45,105 nucleotides of DNA from Deltaproteobacteria bacterium (GTDB lineage Bacteria; Desulfobacterota; Desulfuromonadia; Desulfuromonadales; BM103), in contig VAUL01000019.1 of the NCBI GenBank assembly GCA_005774545.1, forward strand, positions 1-45,105. Direction: 5' to 3'. Position numbers and translations under genes: made by a program. The number at the start of each line of letters is the position of its first letter. The first letter of the stretch is position 1. Under the pieces are notes generated by a model. That model was not told where the DNA came from, searched no databases, and saw only the letters and a program-made list of their open reading frames with translations. Below are positions 7,889 through 15,890 of the stretch, piece by piece.

Positions 7889-7922
7889 GAGCGCTGAGCA
7901 CTCAGCACTCATCGCTCAGCAC
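7889..7922. repeat. Heptamer-like GCTGAGC/ACTCATC repeats at the 3' ends of two convergent genes
   Basis: The stretch GAGCGCTGAGCACTCAGCAC followed by TCATCGCTCAGCAC consists of the same units as 6811-6981. GCTGAG (7893-7898) and CTCAGC (7901-7906) are inverted. Bases 7909-7920 also encode the last residues and stop of the ATPase D subunit, so the repeat has become coding. Confidence 0.7.
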
Positions 7923-8544
7923 ACGCTTTATATCCCTTGAACCGCTTCAGCCGGAAGTGGGTCTCGCGTTCGCGCTCGGCCAGGTACTGGGCCATCTCGC
8001 GGATTTCGGCCTGCAGCCCCGGGGCGACCCGTTCCTCGAGCACGCGGATGCGGCGGGTCAGGCGGATCAGTTCCTCGGCCAGGCGCCGGAACTTCCCCTC
8101 GAACGTCGCCAGCACCAGCATTTCCTCGACAATCCCCTCGAAGCCGGCGATCGCCTCCTCCAGCCACGGCGTGCTCCCGTACAGGTCGTAGGGGCGCGCG
8201 GTGGCGTCGCGCGCCACCGTCTCGTGGGTCACCACCTCCCGGTAGTGCAGCCCGAGGAGGTTGCACTCGGCCACCTCGACGGCCAGTTCGTGCCGGCTGG
8301 CCGCCGCCAGCCCGGCCAGCGCCGTCCCCCCCTCGCGGGCCGCGCTGACCGCCAGGTCGCCAAGCGCCCGCGCATAGGCGCGCGCGATCTCGTCGCGGGA
8401 CTGCATCAGCGGCCGGGTGACCTGCAGCAGCTCGCGGATCAGGACCTGGCGCCGCCCCTTGAGGATGACCGTGCAGCTGGCGACAATGCGCAGCCGCTCG
8501 CGCAGCAGCAGCAGATTGGTCCGGGTCGGCTGCAGGCTCAGCAT
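7909..8544 (-). CDS. atpD: V/A-type ATPase subunit D (central shaft)
   Basis: A 211-residue central-stalk subunit that couples rotation of the A3B3 head to the membrane ring. MLSLQPTRTNLLLLRERL at the N-terminus and a long alpha-helical C-terminus ending in RETHFRLKRFKG match the family (archaeal D subunits begin with a similar PTR-L-L-L pattern). It is last in the operon; its ATG at 8544 overlaps the end of the B-subunit gene by 7 bp. The final Ala-Glu-Arg-stop is encoded by a copy of the dispersed short repeat, suggesting that repeat insertion or expansion replaced the native 3' end. Confidence 0.93.
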   Translation of the reverse strand: MLSLQPTRTNLLLLRERLRIVASCTVILKGRRQVLIRELLQVTRPLMQSRDEIARAYARALGDLAVSAAREGGTALAGLAAASRHELAVEVAECNLLGLHYREVVTHETVARDATARPYDLYGSTPWLEEAIAGFEGIVEEMLVLATFEGKFRRLAEELIRLTRRIRVLEERVAPGLQAEIREMAQYLAERERETHFRLKRFKGYKACAER

Positions 8545-9866
8545 GGCGGGCCCTGGCCAAATTCGGCGAGCAGGCGGGCGCCGAGATCGAGCGTCTCCGC
8601 GATCGTGCGCCGGGCGGCTCCCTGGTGAACGAAGGCCTGCTCGAAACGGGTGGCGAAGTCGAGCATGCGGCGGTCGTCCTCGAGCAGCCCGTCGCGGCCG
8701 ACCACAGCTTCCAGACGGCGCAGCTCACGCCCCTTGGCGTAGGCGCGGTAGAGACGGCCGGCGAGGTCGCGATGGTCGGCGCGGGTATGCGCCTCGCCGA
8801 TGCCGTGGTTCATCAGGCGCGACAGGCTCGGCAGCACGTCGATCGGCGGAAAGATCCCCAGCTGGTGAAGCTGGCGGGAGAGCACCAGCTGCCCTTCGGT
8901 GATGTACCCGGTCAGGTCCGGAATCGGATGGGTGATGTCGTCCTCGGGCATGGTCACGACCGGCAGCAGCGTCACCGAGCCGCGGCGGTCGCGCAGGCGG
9001 CCGGCCCGCTCGTAGAGGGAGGCCAGGTCGGAGTACATGTGCCCGGGGTAGCCGCGCCGGCCGGGAAGCTCCTCGCGGGCGGTCGCCACCTCGCGCAGGG
9101 CATCGCAGTAGTTGGCCATGTCGGCGATGATCACCAGCACGTCGAGCCCGCCGGCGAAGGCCAGCTCCTCGGCGACGGTCAGGCCGAGCCGCGGCGCCAG
9201 CAGGCGCTCGATCACCGGTTCGTCGGCCAGGTTGACGAAGGCCACGTACTCGCCGGTCAGCTCCGCGAGGGTCCGGGCGTAATGCTGGTACTCGAAGTGG
9301 GTCAGCCCGAGGGCGACGAAGACCAGCACGAAGGGGCCGCCGGCAGGGAGGCGGGCCTGGCGCAGCAGCTGCTCGGTCAACTCCCGGGCCGGCAGGCCGG
9401 CGCAGGTGAAGACCGGCAGCTTCTGCCCCTTGACCAGGGTGTTGAGCCCGTCGATGGCCGACACCCCGGTCTCGATGAACTCTTCGGGGTGGGCGCGGGC
9501 CACCGGGTTGAACGGCGCGCCGGAAACCGGCTGCCAGCGCTCGGGGGTGAACATCGGCAGGCCGTCGCGCGGGCGGAACGAGCCGTCGAAGATCCGGCCG
9601 AGACACCCCAAACCGAGCGGCGCCAGCTTCACCACGTCGGTGAAGCGCACTTCGGTGCGGTCGGTATCGAGGCCGACCGTATCGCCGAACACCTGGACCA
9701 CCACCAGGTCGCCGTCGATCTTGAGAACCTCGCCGTCGATCCGCCGCCCGTCCGGAGCGATGATCGTCACCACCTCGCCGATGCGCGCGGCAAAGACCCG
9801 CGCCAGGAAGAGCAGCGGGCCGCGCACGGCGGTGACGGTCCGGTAGCGGTATTCAGCGAGGCGCAT
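8538..9866 (-). CDS. atpB: V/A-type ATPase subunit B (non-catalytic head subunit)
   Basis: A 442-residue regulatory/non-catalytic subunit of the A3B3 hexamer. It shows ETGVSAIDGLNTLVKGQKLP and the conserved PGRRGYPGHMYSDLASLYERAG stretch (here cited as PGRRGYPGHMYSDLAS), but no P-loop, as expected for B. Its start overlaps the end of the A-subunit gene by 14 bp and its end overlaps subunit D. It is slightly shorter than the usual 455-465 residues. Confidence 0.95.
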   Translation of the reverse strand: MRLAEYRYRTVTAVRGPLLFLARVFAARIGEVVTIIAPDGRRIDGEVLKIDGDLVVVQVFGDTVGLDTDRTEVRFTDVVKLAPLGLGCLGRIFDGSFRPRDGLPMFTPERWQPVSGAPFNPVARAHPEEFIETGVSAIDGLNTLVKGQKLPVFTCAGLPARELTEQLLRQARLPAGGPFVLVFVALGLTHFEYQHYARTLAELTGEYVAFVNLADEPVIERLLAPRLGLTVAEELAFAGGLDVLVIIADMANYCDALREVATAREELPGRRGYPGHMYSDLASLYERAGRLRDRRGSVTLLPVVTMPEDDITHPIPDLTGYITEGQLVLSRQLHQLGIFPPIDVLPSLSRLMNHGIGEAHTRADHRDLAGRLYRAYAKGRELRRLEAVVGRDGLLEDDRRMLDFATRFEQAFVHQGAARRTIAETLDLGARLLAEFGQGPPC

Positions 9867-11481
9867 CGCACACCTCCCGGGCCAGGGCCTCGCTGTAGGT
9901 CAGCCCGCTGTCGAGAGCCGCACCGATCCGGTCATGTTCGACGAGGATCGCCGCCAGCCGCTGCAACGTGGCGGCGGGGGCGGAGTAGGCATCGGCGGTG
10001 AAGCTGTTCTGGCAGAGGAACTCCAGACGCAGCCGTTCGGCGGTGCGCATCAGCAGGCGATCCCGTTCCTGCAGCCCCTCCATACCAACCACTTCGGCCA
10101 CTTCGCGCAGTTCGTCCTCGCGCTGCAGCAGTTCGCGCAGGCGCCGGCGCTGCTCGCCCCAGCCGGGGTGGTCGCCGTCAAAGCAGACGGCCGCCGGGTC
10201 GGCGTGCTGGGAGTAGCTCTGCGTCCAGTTGATCGCCGGGAAGTGGCGGCGGTGGGCCAGGCGGGTGTCAAGCTGGTAGAAGGCGCCGGCCACCCGCAGG
10301 CAGGCCTGGGTCACCGGCTCGGAGAAATCCGCGCCGGGAGGGGAAACGGCCAGGATCATGCTCAGCGAACCGGTGCCGCCGGCCGCGGTCTCGACCACCC
10401 CGGCCCGCTCGATGAAGGCCGCCAGCTTTGATCCGAGGTAGGTCGGGTAGCCGTCCTCGCCGGGCATCTCTTCGAGGGCGGCGCTGATCTCGCGCAGCGC
10501 CTCGGCCCAGCGCGACAGGCTGTCGGCCAGAAACAGCACGTCGAGCCCGAGGTCGCGGTAGTATTCGGCCATGCTCACCGCGGTGAAGATCGACGATTCC
10601 CGGGCGGCCACCGGCATGTTGGAGGTGTTGGCGACGACGATGGTGCGCTCCATCAGCGGCCGGCCGCTGCGCGGGTCCTCCAGCGAGGCGAACTCGTCGA
10701 GCAGCCCGGCCATTTCGTTGCCGCGCTCGCCGCAGCCGACGTAGACCACCACGTCGACGTCGGCATACTTGGCGATGCTCTGTTCCAGCACGGTCTTGCC
10801 GGTACCGAAACCGCCGGGGATGATCGCCACCCCCCCCTTGAAGAGCGGGAAGAGCAGATCGAGGGCCCGCTGCCCGGTCACCAGCGGCCGGGCCGGCACC
10901 TGCTTCCCCCGCGACGGGCGCGGCCGGCGCACCGGCCAGGCCTGCCAGAGCGGCAGTTCGCCCCCGCCGGCCAATCGCGCCACCGGCGCGGCGAGAGGCA
11001 GCTCGCCGGCGGCCAGCCAGGCCACCTCTCCGCTCTCCCGGGCGAAGATGGGATGATCGAGATGCCCTTCCCGCACCGTGCCGAGCAGGTCGCCGGGGGC
11101 AACCGCCGCACCGGCGGCGAGACCGGGCCGGAACGTCCAGCGGCGCGCCAGGTCGAGCGGGAACGGGTCGCTGCCGCGGCGCATGAACGCACCATCCAGC
11201 CGGCGCAGCTCGGGCAACGGCCGCTGCAGGCCGTCGAACACCTGGCCGAGCAACCCGGGGCCGAGAACCACCTTGAGCGGACCGCCGCCGTCCCGTACCG
11301 GCTCCCCGACCCCCAGTCCGCGGTTCTCCTCGAACACCTGCACGATGGCCTGAGCGCCGTGCAGGCGGACCACCTCGCCGGGGAGGCGCTGAACGCCGAC
11401 CAGCACCCGGTCGCCGACCTTCAATCCGGGGAGATCGATGCGCACCGTGGCGCCGCTGATGCTGATGACCTGGCCGCTCAT
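9853..11481 (-). CDS. atpA: V/A-type ATPase catalytic subunit A
   Basis: A 542-residue catalytic subunit. The P-loop reads GGFGTGKTVLEQS, preceded by GVAIIPG and followed by VVYVGCGERGNEM with the catalytic Glu; most archaeal and Thermus-type enzymes have GPFGSGKT, so two positions differ. The A-specific non-homologous region lies before the P-loop. The ATG at 11481 forms an ATGA overlap with the stop of subunit F. It is shorter than the typical 575-600 residues, and I see no frameshift. The strand and order place it in one nine-gene transcript. Confidence 0.95.
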   Translation of the reverse strand: MSGQVISISGATVRIDLPGLKVGDRVLVGVQRLPGEVVRLHGAQAIVQVFEENRGLGVGEPVRDGGGPLKVVLGPGLLGQVFDGLQRPLPELRRLDGAFMRRGSDPFPLDLARRWTFRPGLAAGAAVAPGDLLGTVREGHLDHPIFARESGEVAWLAAGELPLAAPVARLAGGGELPLWQAWPVRRPRPSRGKQVPARPLVTGQRALDLLFPLFKGGVAIIPGGFGTGKTVLEQSIAKYADVDVVVYVGCGERGNEMAGLLDEFASLEDPRSGRPLMERTIVVANTSNMPVAARESSIFTAVSMAEYYRDLGLDVLFLADSLSRWAEALREISAALEEMPGEDGYPTYLGSKLAAFIERAGVVETAAGGTGSLSMILAVSPPGADFSEPVTQACLRVAGAFYQLDTRLAHRRHFPAINWTQSYSQHADPAAVCFDGDHPGWGEQRRRLRELLQREDELREVAEVVGMEGLQERDRLLMRTAERLRLEFLCQNSFTADAYSAPAATLQRLAAILVEHDRIGAALDSGLTYSEALAREVCDAPR

Positions 11482-11792
11482 AGCTTCACATGGTAACCGA
11501 GTGCCCGGCGCACCAGGCGCTGGAATTCGTCGCCGGCGAACCGGGTTGCCCCGGCCGGGGCCGGCAGGGTGACCAGCACCCCGCTCCAACGGGCCGTCAA
11601 TTCGCCCAGGCGGAGCCGGTCGAGCCCCGCCAGCAGCCGCTCGTCGGCGGCAATCACGCCAACCCCCGGGTCAGCGGTCGCCTCGCGCAGGACCTGCCAG
11701 ACCTCTTCGGGGGTCACCTCGCGCTGGCGGACTCCGGCCAGGGCAAAGCCGAGCCGGGCGTCGGCCGGGGTCAGGACCAGCACCCCCCTCAC
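11478..11792 (-). CDS. atpF: V/A-type ATPase subunit F
   Basis: A 104-residue central-stalk regulatory subunit. The start is GTG at 11792 (protein beginning VRGVLVLTPADARLGFALAGV), overlapping the TGA stop of subunit C as GTGA; this gives the family's usual 100-110 residues. GVIAADERLL matches the conserved core of F. The upstream in-frame ATG at 11876 would add 28 residues within subunit C and is rejected. The stop overlaps the ATG of subunit A (ATGA). Confidence 0.88.
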   Translation of the reverse strand: MRGVLVLTPADARLGFALAGVRQREVTPEEVWQVLREATADPGVGVIAADERLLAGLDRLRLGELTARWSGVLVTLPAPAGATRFAGDEFQRLVRRALGYHVKL

Positions 11793-12664
11793 AGCAACGC
11801 CACGGCCAACAGGCCGTCCTCTTCCCCGCACGCCTGGCGGAGAGCCCGGTTGCGCGCCGCGATCCGGCAGCGCCACAGGGCGTCGACGACAACCCCGACA
11901 TCCAGCGGATCGCGGCCGGCCCGCCGCAGCCTGACGGTCAGGGCGCCCAGCAGCTGCCGTTCGACGGCGCGCGGCTCCAGATCGACCGGCGCCGTTCCGC
12001 CCAGCCGACCGGCCAGCTGCCGCAGTTGCACAGCGTCCGCAGCCTCCCAGGCACGGCGCAGAATCCCGGCGTCGAGTTCGCCGCCGGCCAGCAGCGGCGG
12101 CGGGATGCGCAACTGCCAGCGCCGGTGCCGCAGCACCGCCAGCAGGTTGCGGACGTCAACCAGGAAGCGCACGGTCATCCGCACCGCCGGGGCGCGGGCC
12201 CGGTCCAGCGCCTGGCCAAGAACGCCGGCCGCCAGCTGCTGCTCGACCCAACCCGGTCCCTGCCGGAGATACCCGGCGACAAGGCCGGCGGCAAACGGAC
12301 AGGTGCCGCTCAGGCGCTCTTCCAGGCGGGCCACGACCTGCCGCGGCTCCCCGGGACGATCGATCAGGCCGGCGAGATCGGCCGCCAGCCAGGGCCGGCG
12401 CAGCAACCCGGCCGGAACCGGTTCGCCGCCGAGACGGTGGCGCAGCGCCAACAGCAGCAGGTGCATGGCCTCGATCTCCAGGCACGGGCGGAGGGCTTCC
12501 CACAGCGCGCGGCCGAGCCGCGGCGCCAGCCAGTCGATAAATTCGGCCGGCGCCGGCCCGCCGCCGGCGGCGTCAGACAGCTCCAATCCGGCCCGGCGGG
12601 CGCGCAACCGCGCCAGCAGGGCTTCGGCGGGCAGATCAGTCGGAGACGGCGGGGCCAGCAGCAT
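11789..12664 (-). CDS. atpC: V/A-type ATPase subunit C (d-like, ring-shaft coupler)
   Basis: A 291-residue, Ala/Leu/Arg-rich helical subunit that seats the shaft on the c-ring. Similarity to the family is weak in motif terms; the call rests on length, helical composition, the RFLVDVRNLLAVLRHRR segment typical of C/AC39 subunits, and the operon position between E and F. It overlaps subunit E by 29 bp at its 5' end and subunit F by 4 bp at its 3' end. Confidence 0.85.
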   Translation of the reverse strand: MLLAPPSPTDLPAEALLARLRARRAGLELSDAAGGGPAPAEFIDWLAPRLGRALWEALRPCLEIEAMHLLLLALRHRLGGEPVPAGLLRRPWLAADLAGLIDRPGEPRQVVARLEERLSGTCPFAAGLVAGYLRQGPGWVEQQLAAGVLGQALDRARAPAVRMTVRFLVDVRNLLAVLRHRRWQLRIPPPLLAGGELDAGILRRAWEAADAVQLRQLAGRLGGTAPVDLEPRAVERQLLGALTVRLRRAGRDPLDVGVVVDALWRCRIAARNRALRQACGEEDGLLAVALL

Positions 12665-13232
12665 CCTTGTCCACCCCCTCGTGGAGTGCCGCCATCAGGG
12701 CGGTTTGCAGTTCCGGCCAGCAGCGCTCCAGGCGGCCGGCCAGGGAATTGTCCACCGTGATCCGGCCGTCGGCGGTGGCCGCGAACAGGCCGCCGCCCAA
12801 CGCCTCGTCACCATGGACTTCGGCCGACGGGAACCGTTGCCGGGCGGCGCCCAGGTCGTCCGGATGAACCCCTACCCGCTGCCACTCCGCCGGCAGCAGT
12901 TCGGCGGCCAGGGCCGGCCAGAGGCGGCGGCGTTCGGCGCGGTCGAGATCGCGGAGCATGCCGACGGCCAAGCGGTGCAGCCGCGCCAGCACGGCGGCCT
13001 CGACCGCCTGCTGGCGTTGCCGGGCAAGCTGTTCGGCCCGCGCCAGCAGCGCGCGCCGCTCGGCGGCGAGCACGACGGCCTGCCGCTGCACCGCCGCCTC
13101 ATGCCGGGCGGCCGCCGCCGCAGCCGCCTCGGCGCGCTGCGCAGCAACGGTCGCCTCGGCCGCCTGCCAGACCCGGTCGATCGCCGTGCGCGCCTCGCGG
13201 CACAACGCTTCGCGGAGTTCGTGTTCACCCAT
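12636..13232 (-). CDS. atpE: V/A-type ATPase subunit E (peripheral stalk)
   Basis: A 198-residue peripheral-stalk subunit. The first two thirds are a long Ala/Arg/Gln-rich helix without prolines (residues about 10-110), as in E subunits that pair with the H/G subunit; the C-terminal third (VHGDEALGGGLFAATADGRITVDNS) is the globular domain that binds the head. It starts 80 bp after the stop of the rotor-ring gene, across two RNA hairpins, and overlaps subunit C. Confidence 0.88.
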   Translation of the reverse strand: MGEHELREALCREARTAIDRVWQAAEATVAAQRAEAAAAAAARHEAAVQRQAVVLAAERRALLARAEQLARQRQQAVEAAVLARLHRLAVGMLRDLDRAERRRLWPALAAELLPAEWQRVGVHPDDLGAARQRFPSAEVHGDEALGGGLFAATADGRITVDNSLAGRLERCWPELQTALMAALHEGVDKDAAGPAVSD

Positions 13233-13277
13233 GCTCGACCCTCGTCTTCGCTCCGTTGCCGCAGCGACGCGGCCAGG

Positions 13278-13312
13278 GGCAGCGCCGCTGCCGGGCGGCC
13301 TTCACCGGCCGC
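13278..13312 (-). promoter_or_regulatory. Tandem RNA hairpins between atpK and atpE
   Basis: Directly after the atpK stop the transcript can form GCGGCC-GGTGAA-GGCCGC (13312-13295) and then GGCAGC-GGC-GCTGCC (13292-13278). Neither is followed by a U-run, so termination is unlikely. They could protect the 3' end of the ring-subunit message or slow reading into atpE, which would help make many ring copies per complex. This role is inference. Confidence 0.55.
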
Positions 13313-13525
13313 CTACAGCAGGAGGATCATGGCGGCGACCACGAATCCCAGGATCACCATCGTTTCCGGGATCGCCACCAGGATGATGATGGTCCCGGTC
13401 AGTTCCGGCTTTTCCGCCAGCGTCCCGGCGCCGGCGGCGCCGATGCGCGACTGGGCCCAGGCGGTGGCGATGGCCGGCAGGCCGACCGCCAGGGCGGCCG
13501 CAAACGCGATCCAGACCTTGTCCAT
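13313..13525 (-). CDS. atpK: V/A-type ATPase subunit K (rotor ring proteolipid), single hairpin
   Basis: A 70-residue proteolipid with two membrane helices. Helix 1 contains AWAQSRIGAAGAG and helix 2 AIPETMVILGF with the ion-binding Glu. It is half the size of duplicated (four-helix) K subunits and most like the Thermus single-hairpin form, which has AQARIGAAG and LLPETLVIFG. The ion used (H+ or Na+) cannot be settled from these residues. No separate cleavable signal is evident. It lies just after subunit I, with only a few bases between them. Confidence 0.93.
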   Translation of the reverse strand: MDKVWIAFAAALAVGLPAIATAWAQSRIGAAGAGTLAEKPELTGTIIILVAIPETMVILGFVVAAMILLL

Positions 13526-13528
13526 GAC

Positions 13529-15430
13529 TCATTGCCTCCCTTCGTGCGGGGAGCGCGGCGCCCGGCCGAACGGTTCGAAGCGCCGCCCCCCCAGATCGAG
13601 AAACTTGCTGAAAAACTCCACGTAGTGCAGGCGCAGGGCATGCACCGTCGGCGCGAACACGCCGAGCAGGAGGTTGAAGGCGTGCAGGATGCCGGCCACG
13701 AGGATGCCGAGCAGCAGGTTGCCGACCTCCCCCCCCAGCTGGTTGGCCACCACCGCCAGCAGCGCCGAGCTGAGGCCGATCGCCATGATACGCACGTAGG
13801 AGATGATGTTGCCCAGGGTCTTGAGCAGTTCCAGCGGGGCGAGCAGGCCGCCGGCGGCGCTCAGTACCGGCAGCAGCACGGCCACGCCGACCAGCAGCGG
13901 CCCGGTCGCCAGCCACGGGGTCGGGAAGATCCGGCCGAGGCCGACCAGGGCCAGCAGCAGCACCACCAGCAGCAGCCCCAGGCGGAGCAGGGCCTCGCGG
14001 CCGCGGTGCTGCCGCCAGTCGCTCCAGACGCCGAGCAGCAGGCCGAACAGGACGTGGGCGACACCGACGCTCGTCGCGAACAGCATGGTCGGCACGATCG
14101 CTTCGGTGCGCTCCACCCACCAGGGGTGGAGGTCGAGCCAGCGACGGCCGAGGTCGCCGAACAGTTCGCCGAACAGCACCCCGAAGAACATGGCATAGAC
14201 CGCCGCGACACCGAGCACCTTGCCGAGATCCCCGGCGAGGCCCCGACCGCGGCGGGCCAGCGGCGCGGCAATGGCGAAGAGCACCGCGCCATAGCCGACG
14301 TCGCCGAGCATCATCCCGAACAGGACCGGGAAGAACACGCCGATGAACGGCGTCGGGTCGAAGGAGGTGTAGCGGGGGAGCGGCAGCAGCCGGGAGAAGA
14401 TTTCGAAGGGCTGGAAATAGGCGGGGTTGCGCAGCTGGACCGGAACCCGCTCGAGTTCCTCGTCGAGGATGGCCAGCTCTTCGAGCAGCACCCGGCCGGC
14501 AAAGGCCTGGTGCAGACGTTCGCGCAGCGGCGCCGCCTCGCCGGCCGCCAGCCACCCCTGCAGCACGAAGCACCGGGTGGTGGCGTATACGGCGGAGGTC
14601 GCCCCGTACAGGGTCAGCCGCTCGTCGAGCCACTCGAGGGCCCGCCGGTAGACCGGCCGCCACTCCCGCCCCAGGGCCGCCAGGGTTTCTTCGCCGGCCG
14701 CCAGGGCGGCACGGCGCTCCGCCAGCAGTGCGCGCAAAGCCGAAATCCGCTGCGCCAGGGGGAGCCCGGCCACGGCCGCCGGCAGGGGGAGCTCCGGCAC
14801 CCGCTCGCTGGTCAGCGCCGCGCGCAGCGGCGCGGCCATGGCCCGCTCGCAGGCGATCAGGCCGACCAGCGTGCCGTCCTCGGCGAGGGTGCTCGACAGC
14901 TGGCAGCGGCCGCCCAGATGCTCGCGCAGCACCTCCTCGAGAACCGTGCGCTGCTGGGGGTCGCGGATGGTGACGCCGAACAGCTCCAGATTCGACTCCG
15001 GCGGCAGCTCCTCCCACAACGGGGCCAGGGCGGTCCAGAAGTTCAGCGCCCCGGCCAGTGCCGCGACTTCCTCGCGCAGCCCGCGCAGCTCTTCGGCCTG
15101 ACTGCGGGCCAGCGCCAGGTGGCGGTCGACCAGCTCGTGCAGCACGTCCACGACCGGCAGCGGCTGCAGCGCCGCCTGCGGCTCGGGGACGTCGGGAAGC
15201 AGCGCGAGCAGTTCGGCCACCCGCGCGCGCAGCTCGACAAAGAACACCCGCTCGTGCATCTCTTCGGGGCCGAGCACCAGCGTCCGCGGCAGATCGGCCT
15301 CCACCGACGCCTCCCTGCCGAACAGCAGCGGATCGGGCTGGAAGGTTCCCCGCTCGCGGAGCAGGTCGAGGACCCCCATCAGGTCGTCCTTGGGCCCGAC
15401 CAGTTCAACCTTGGCCATGCGGATGATCAT
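13529..15430 (-). CDS. atpI: V/A-type ATPase subunit I (membrane stator, a-subunit homologue)
   Basis: A 633-residue stator with a cytoplasmic N-terminal half (about 1-330, helical) and a C-terminal half of seven or eight membrane helices that form the ion half-channels. RYTSFDPTPFIGVFFPVLFGMMLGDVGYG marks the domain boundary (FGMMLGDVGYG is the diagnostic part). The start is set at 15430, six bases after GGAGG; ATG codons at 15436 and 15418 are alternatives. Its 5' end overlaps the H-subunit gene. Confidence 0.93.
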   Translation of the reverse strand: MIIRMAKVELVGPKDDLMGVLDLLRERGTFQPDPLLFGREASVEADLPRTLVLGPEEMHERVFFVELRARVAELLALLPDVPEPQAALQPLPVVDVLHELVDRHLALARSQAEELRGLREEVAALAGALNFWTALAPLWEELPPESNLELFGVTIRDPQQRTVLEEVLREHLGGRCQLSSTLAEDGTLVGLIACERAMAAPLRAALTSERVPELPLPAAVAGLPLAQRISALRALLAERRAALAAGEETLAALGREWRPVYRRALEWLDERLTLYGATSAVYATTRCFVLQGWLAAGEAAPLRERLHQAFAGRVLLEELAILDEELERVPVQLRNPAYFQPFEIFSRLLPLPRYTSFDPTPFIGVFFPVLFGMMLGDVGYGAVLFAIAAPLARRGRGLAGDLGKVLGVAAVYAMFFGVLFGELFGDLGRRWLDLHPWWVERTEAIVPTMLFATSVGVAHVLFGLLLGVWSDWRQHRGREALLRLGLLLVVLLLALVGLGRIFPTPWLATGPLLVGVAVLLPVLSAAGGLLAPLELLKTLGNIISYVRIMAIGLSSALLAVVANQLGGEVGNLLLGILVAGILHAFNLLLGVFAPTVHALRLHYVEFFSKFLDLGGRRFEPFGRAPRSPHEGRQ

Positions 15431-15749
15431 GGTCATCCTCCGGCAGCAGCCTGTGCCAGACCTTGCGCAGGGCCACCGTCAGCTGTGCGTCCGTAAGCGC
15501 CTCCAGCTGCGCGCCACGCGCCTCTGCCGCCGCCAGCAGCCGCTCTCCGTCCTTTTCGGCCGCGGCCCGCCCGGCGGCGAGCACCGCCCGCTCCTGCTCG
15601 GCAAGCCGGCAGCGGACGCTTTCCCCTTCCCGGGCCAGCGCCGCCAGCTCCCGCGCGCACCAGGCCTCGGCGAGCGCCGTTTCGCGGCGGATTTCGCCCT
15701 GGAGCGAGCGCTCCAGTTCTATGATGGTCGCCAGCAGACGATCGCCCAT
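15405..15749 (-). CDS. V/A-type ATPase subunit H/G-like (peripheral stalk)
   Basis: A 114-residue, almost wholly helical, Glu/Ala/Arg-rich protein without proline until near the end. This composition, its length and its place at the head of the operon fit the H (G-like) peripheral-stalk subunit that pairs with E. The C-terminus is His/Asp-rich (LLPEDDHDHPHGQG), an oddity caused partly by the overlap with the ribosome-binding region of atpI. Without a sequence search the family call is by context. Confidence 0.7.
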   Translation of the reverse strand: MGDRLLATIIELERSLQGEIRRETALAEAWCARELAALAREGESVRCRLAEQERAVLAAGRAAAEKDGERLLAAAEARGAQLEALTDAQLTVALRKVWHRLLPEDDHDHPHGQG

Positions 15750-15782
15750 AACCGCAACTCATTGGAAAGGGTTATGTCTTCC

Positions 15783-15791
15783 AGTATACCA
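15783..15791 (-). promoter_or_regulatory. Extended -10 promoter candidate of the V/A-type ATPase operon
   Basis: On the minus strand TGGTATACT (15791-15783) is an extended -10 element 34 bp before the atpH ATG. No good -35 was found. The divergent diguanylate cyclase gene starts about 100 bp away, so the two share this control region. Confidence 0.45.
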
Positions 15792-15890
15792 GAGCCGTCC
15801 TTTTGCGCATGACACGGGGTTTTGCCTAGTGACCGGAGCGATTTTTTGTGGTATTTTCTTCCATCCGCACTTCACCGGGGAACCAAAGAC

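Noticed and set aside
6811-7922. Short direct repeats considered as a CRISPR array
   Set aside because: Units are 7 or so bases, lack 30-base repeat-spacer periodicity and have no cas genes nearby.
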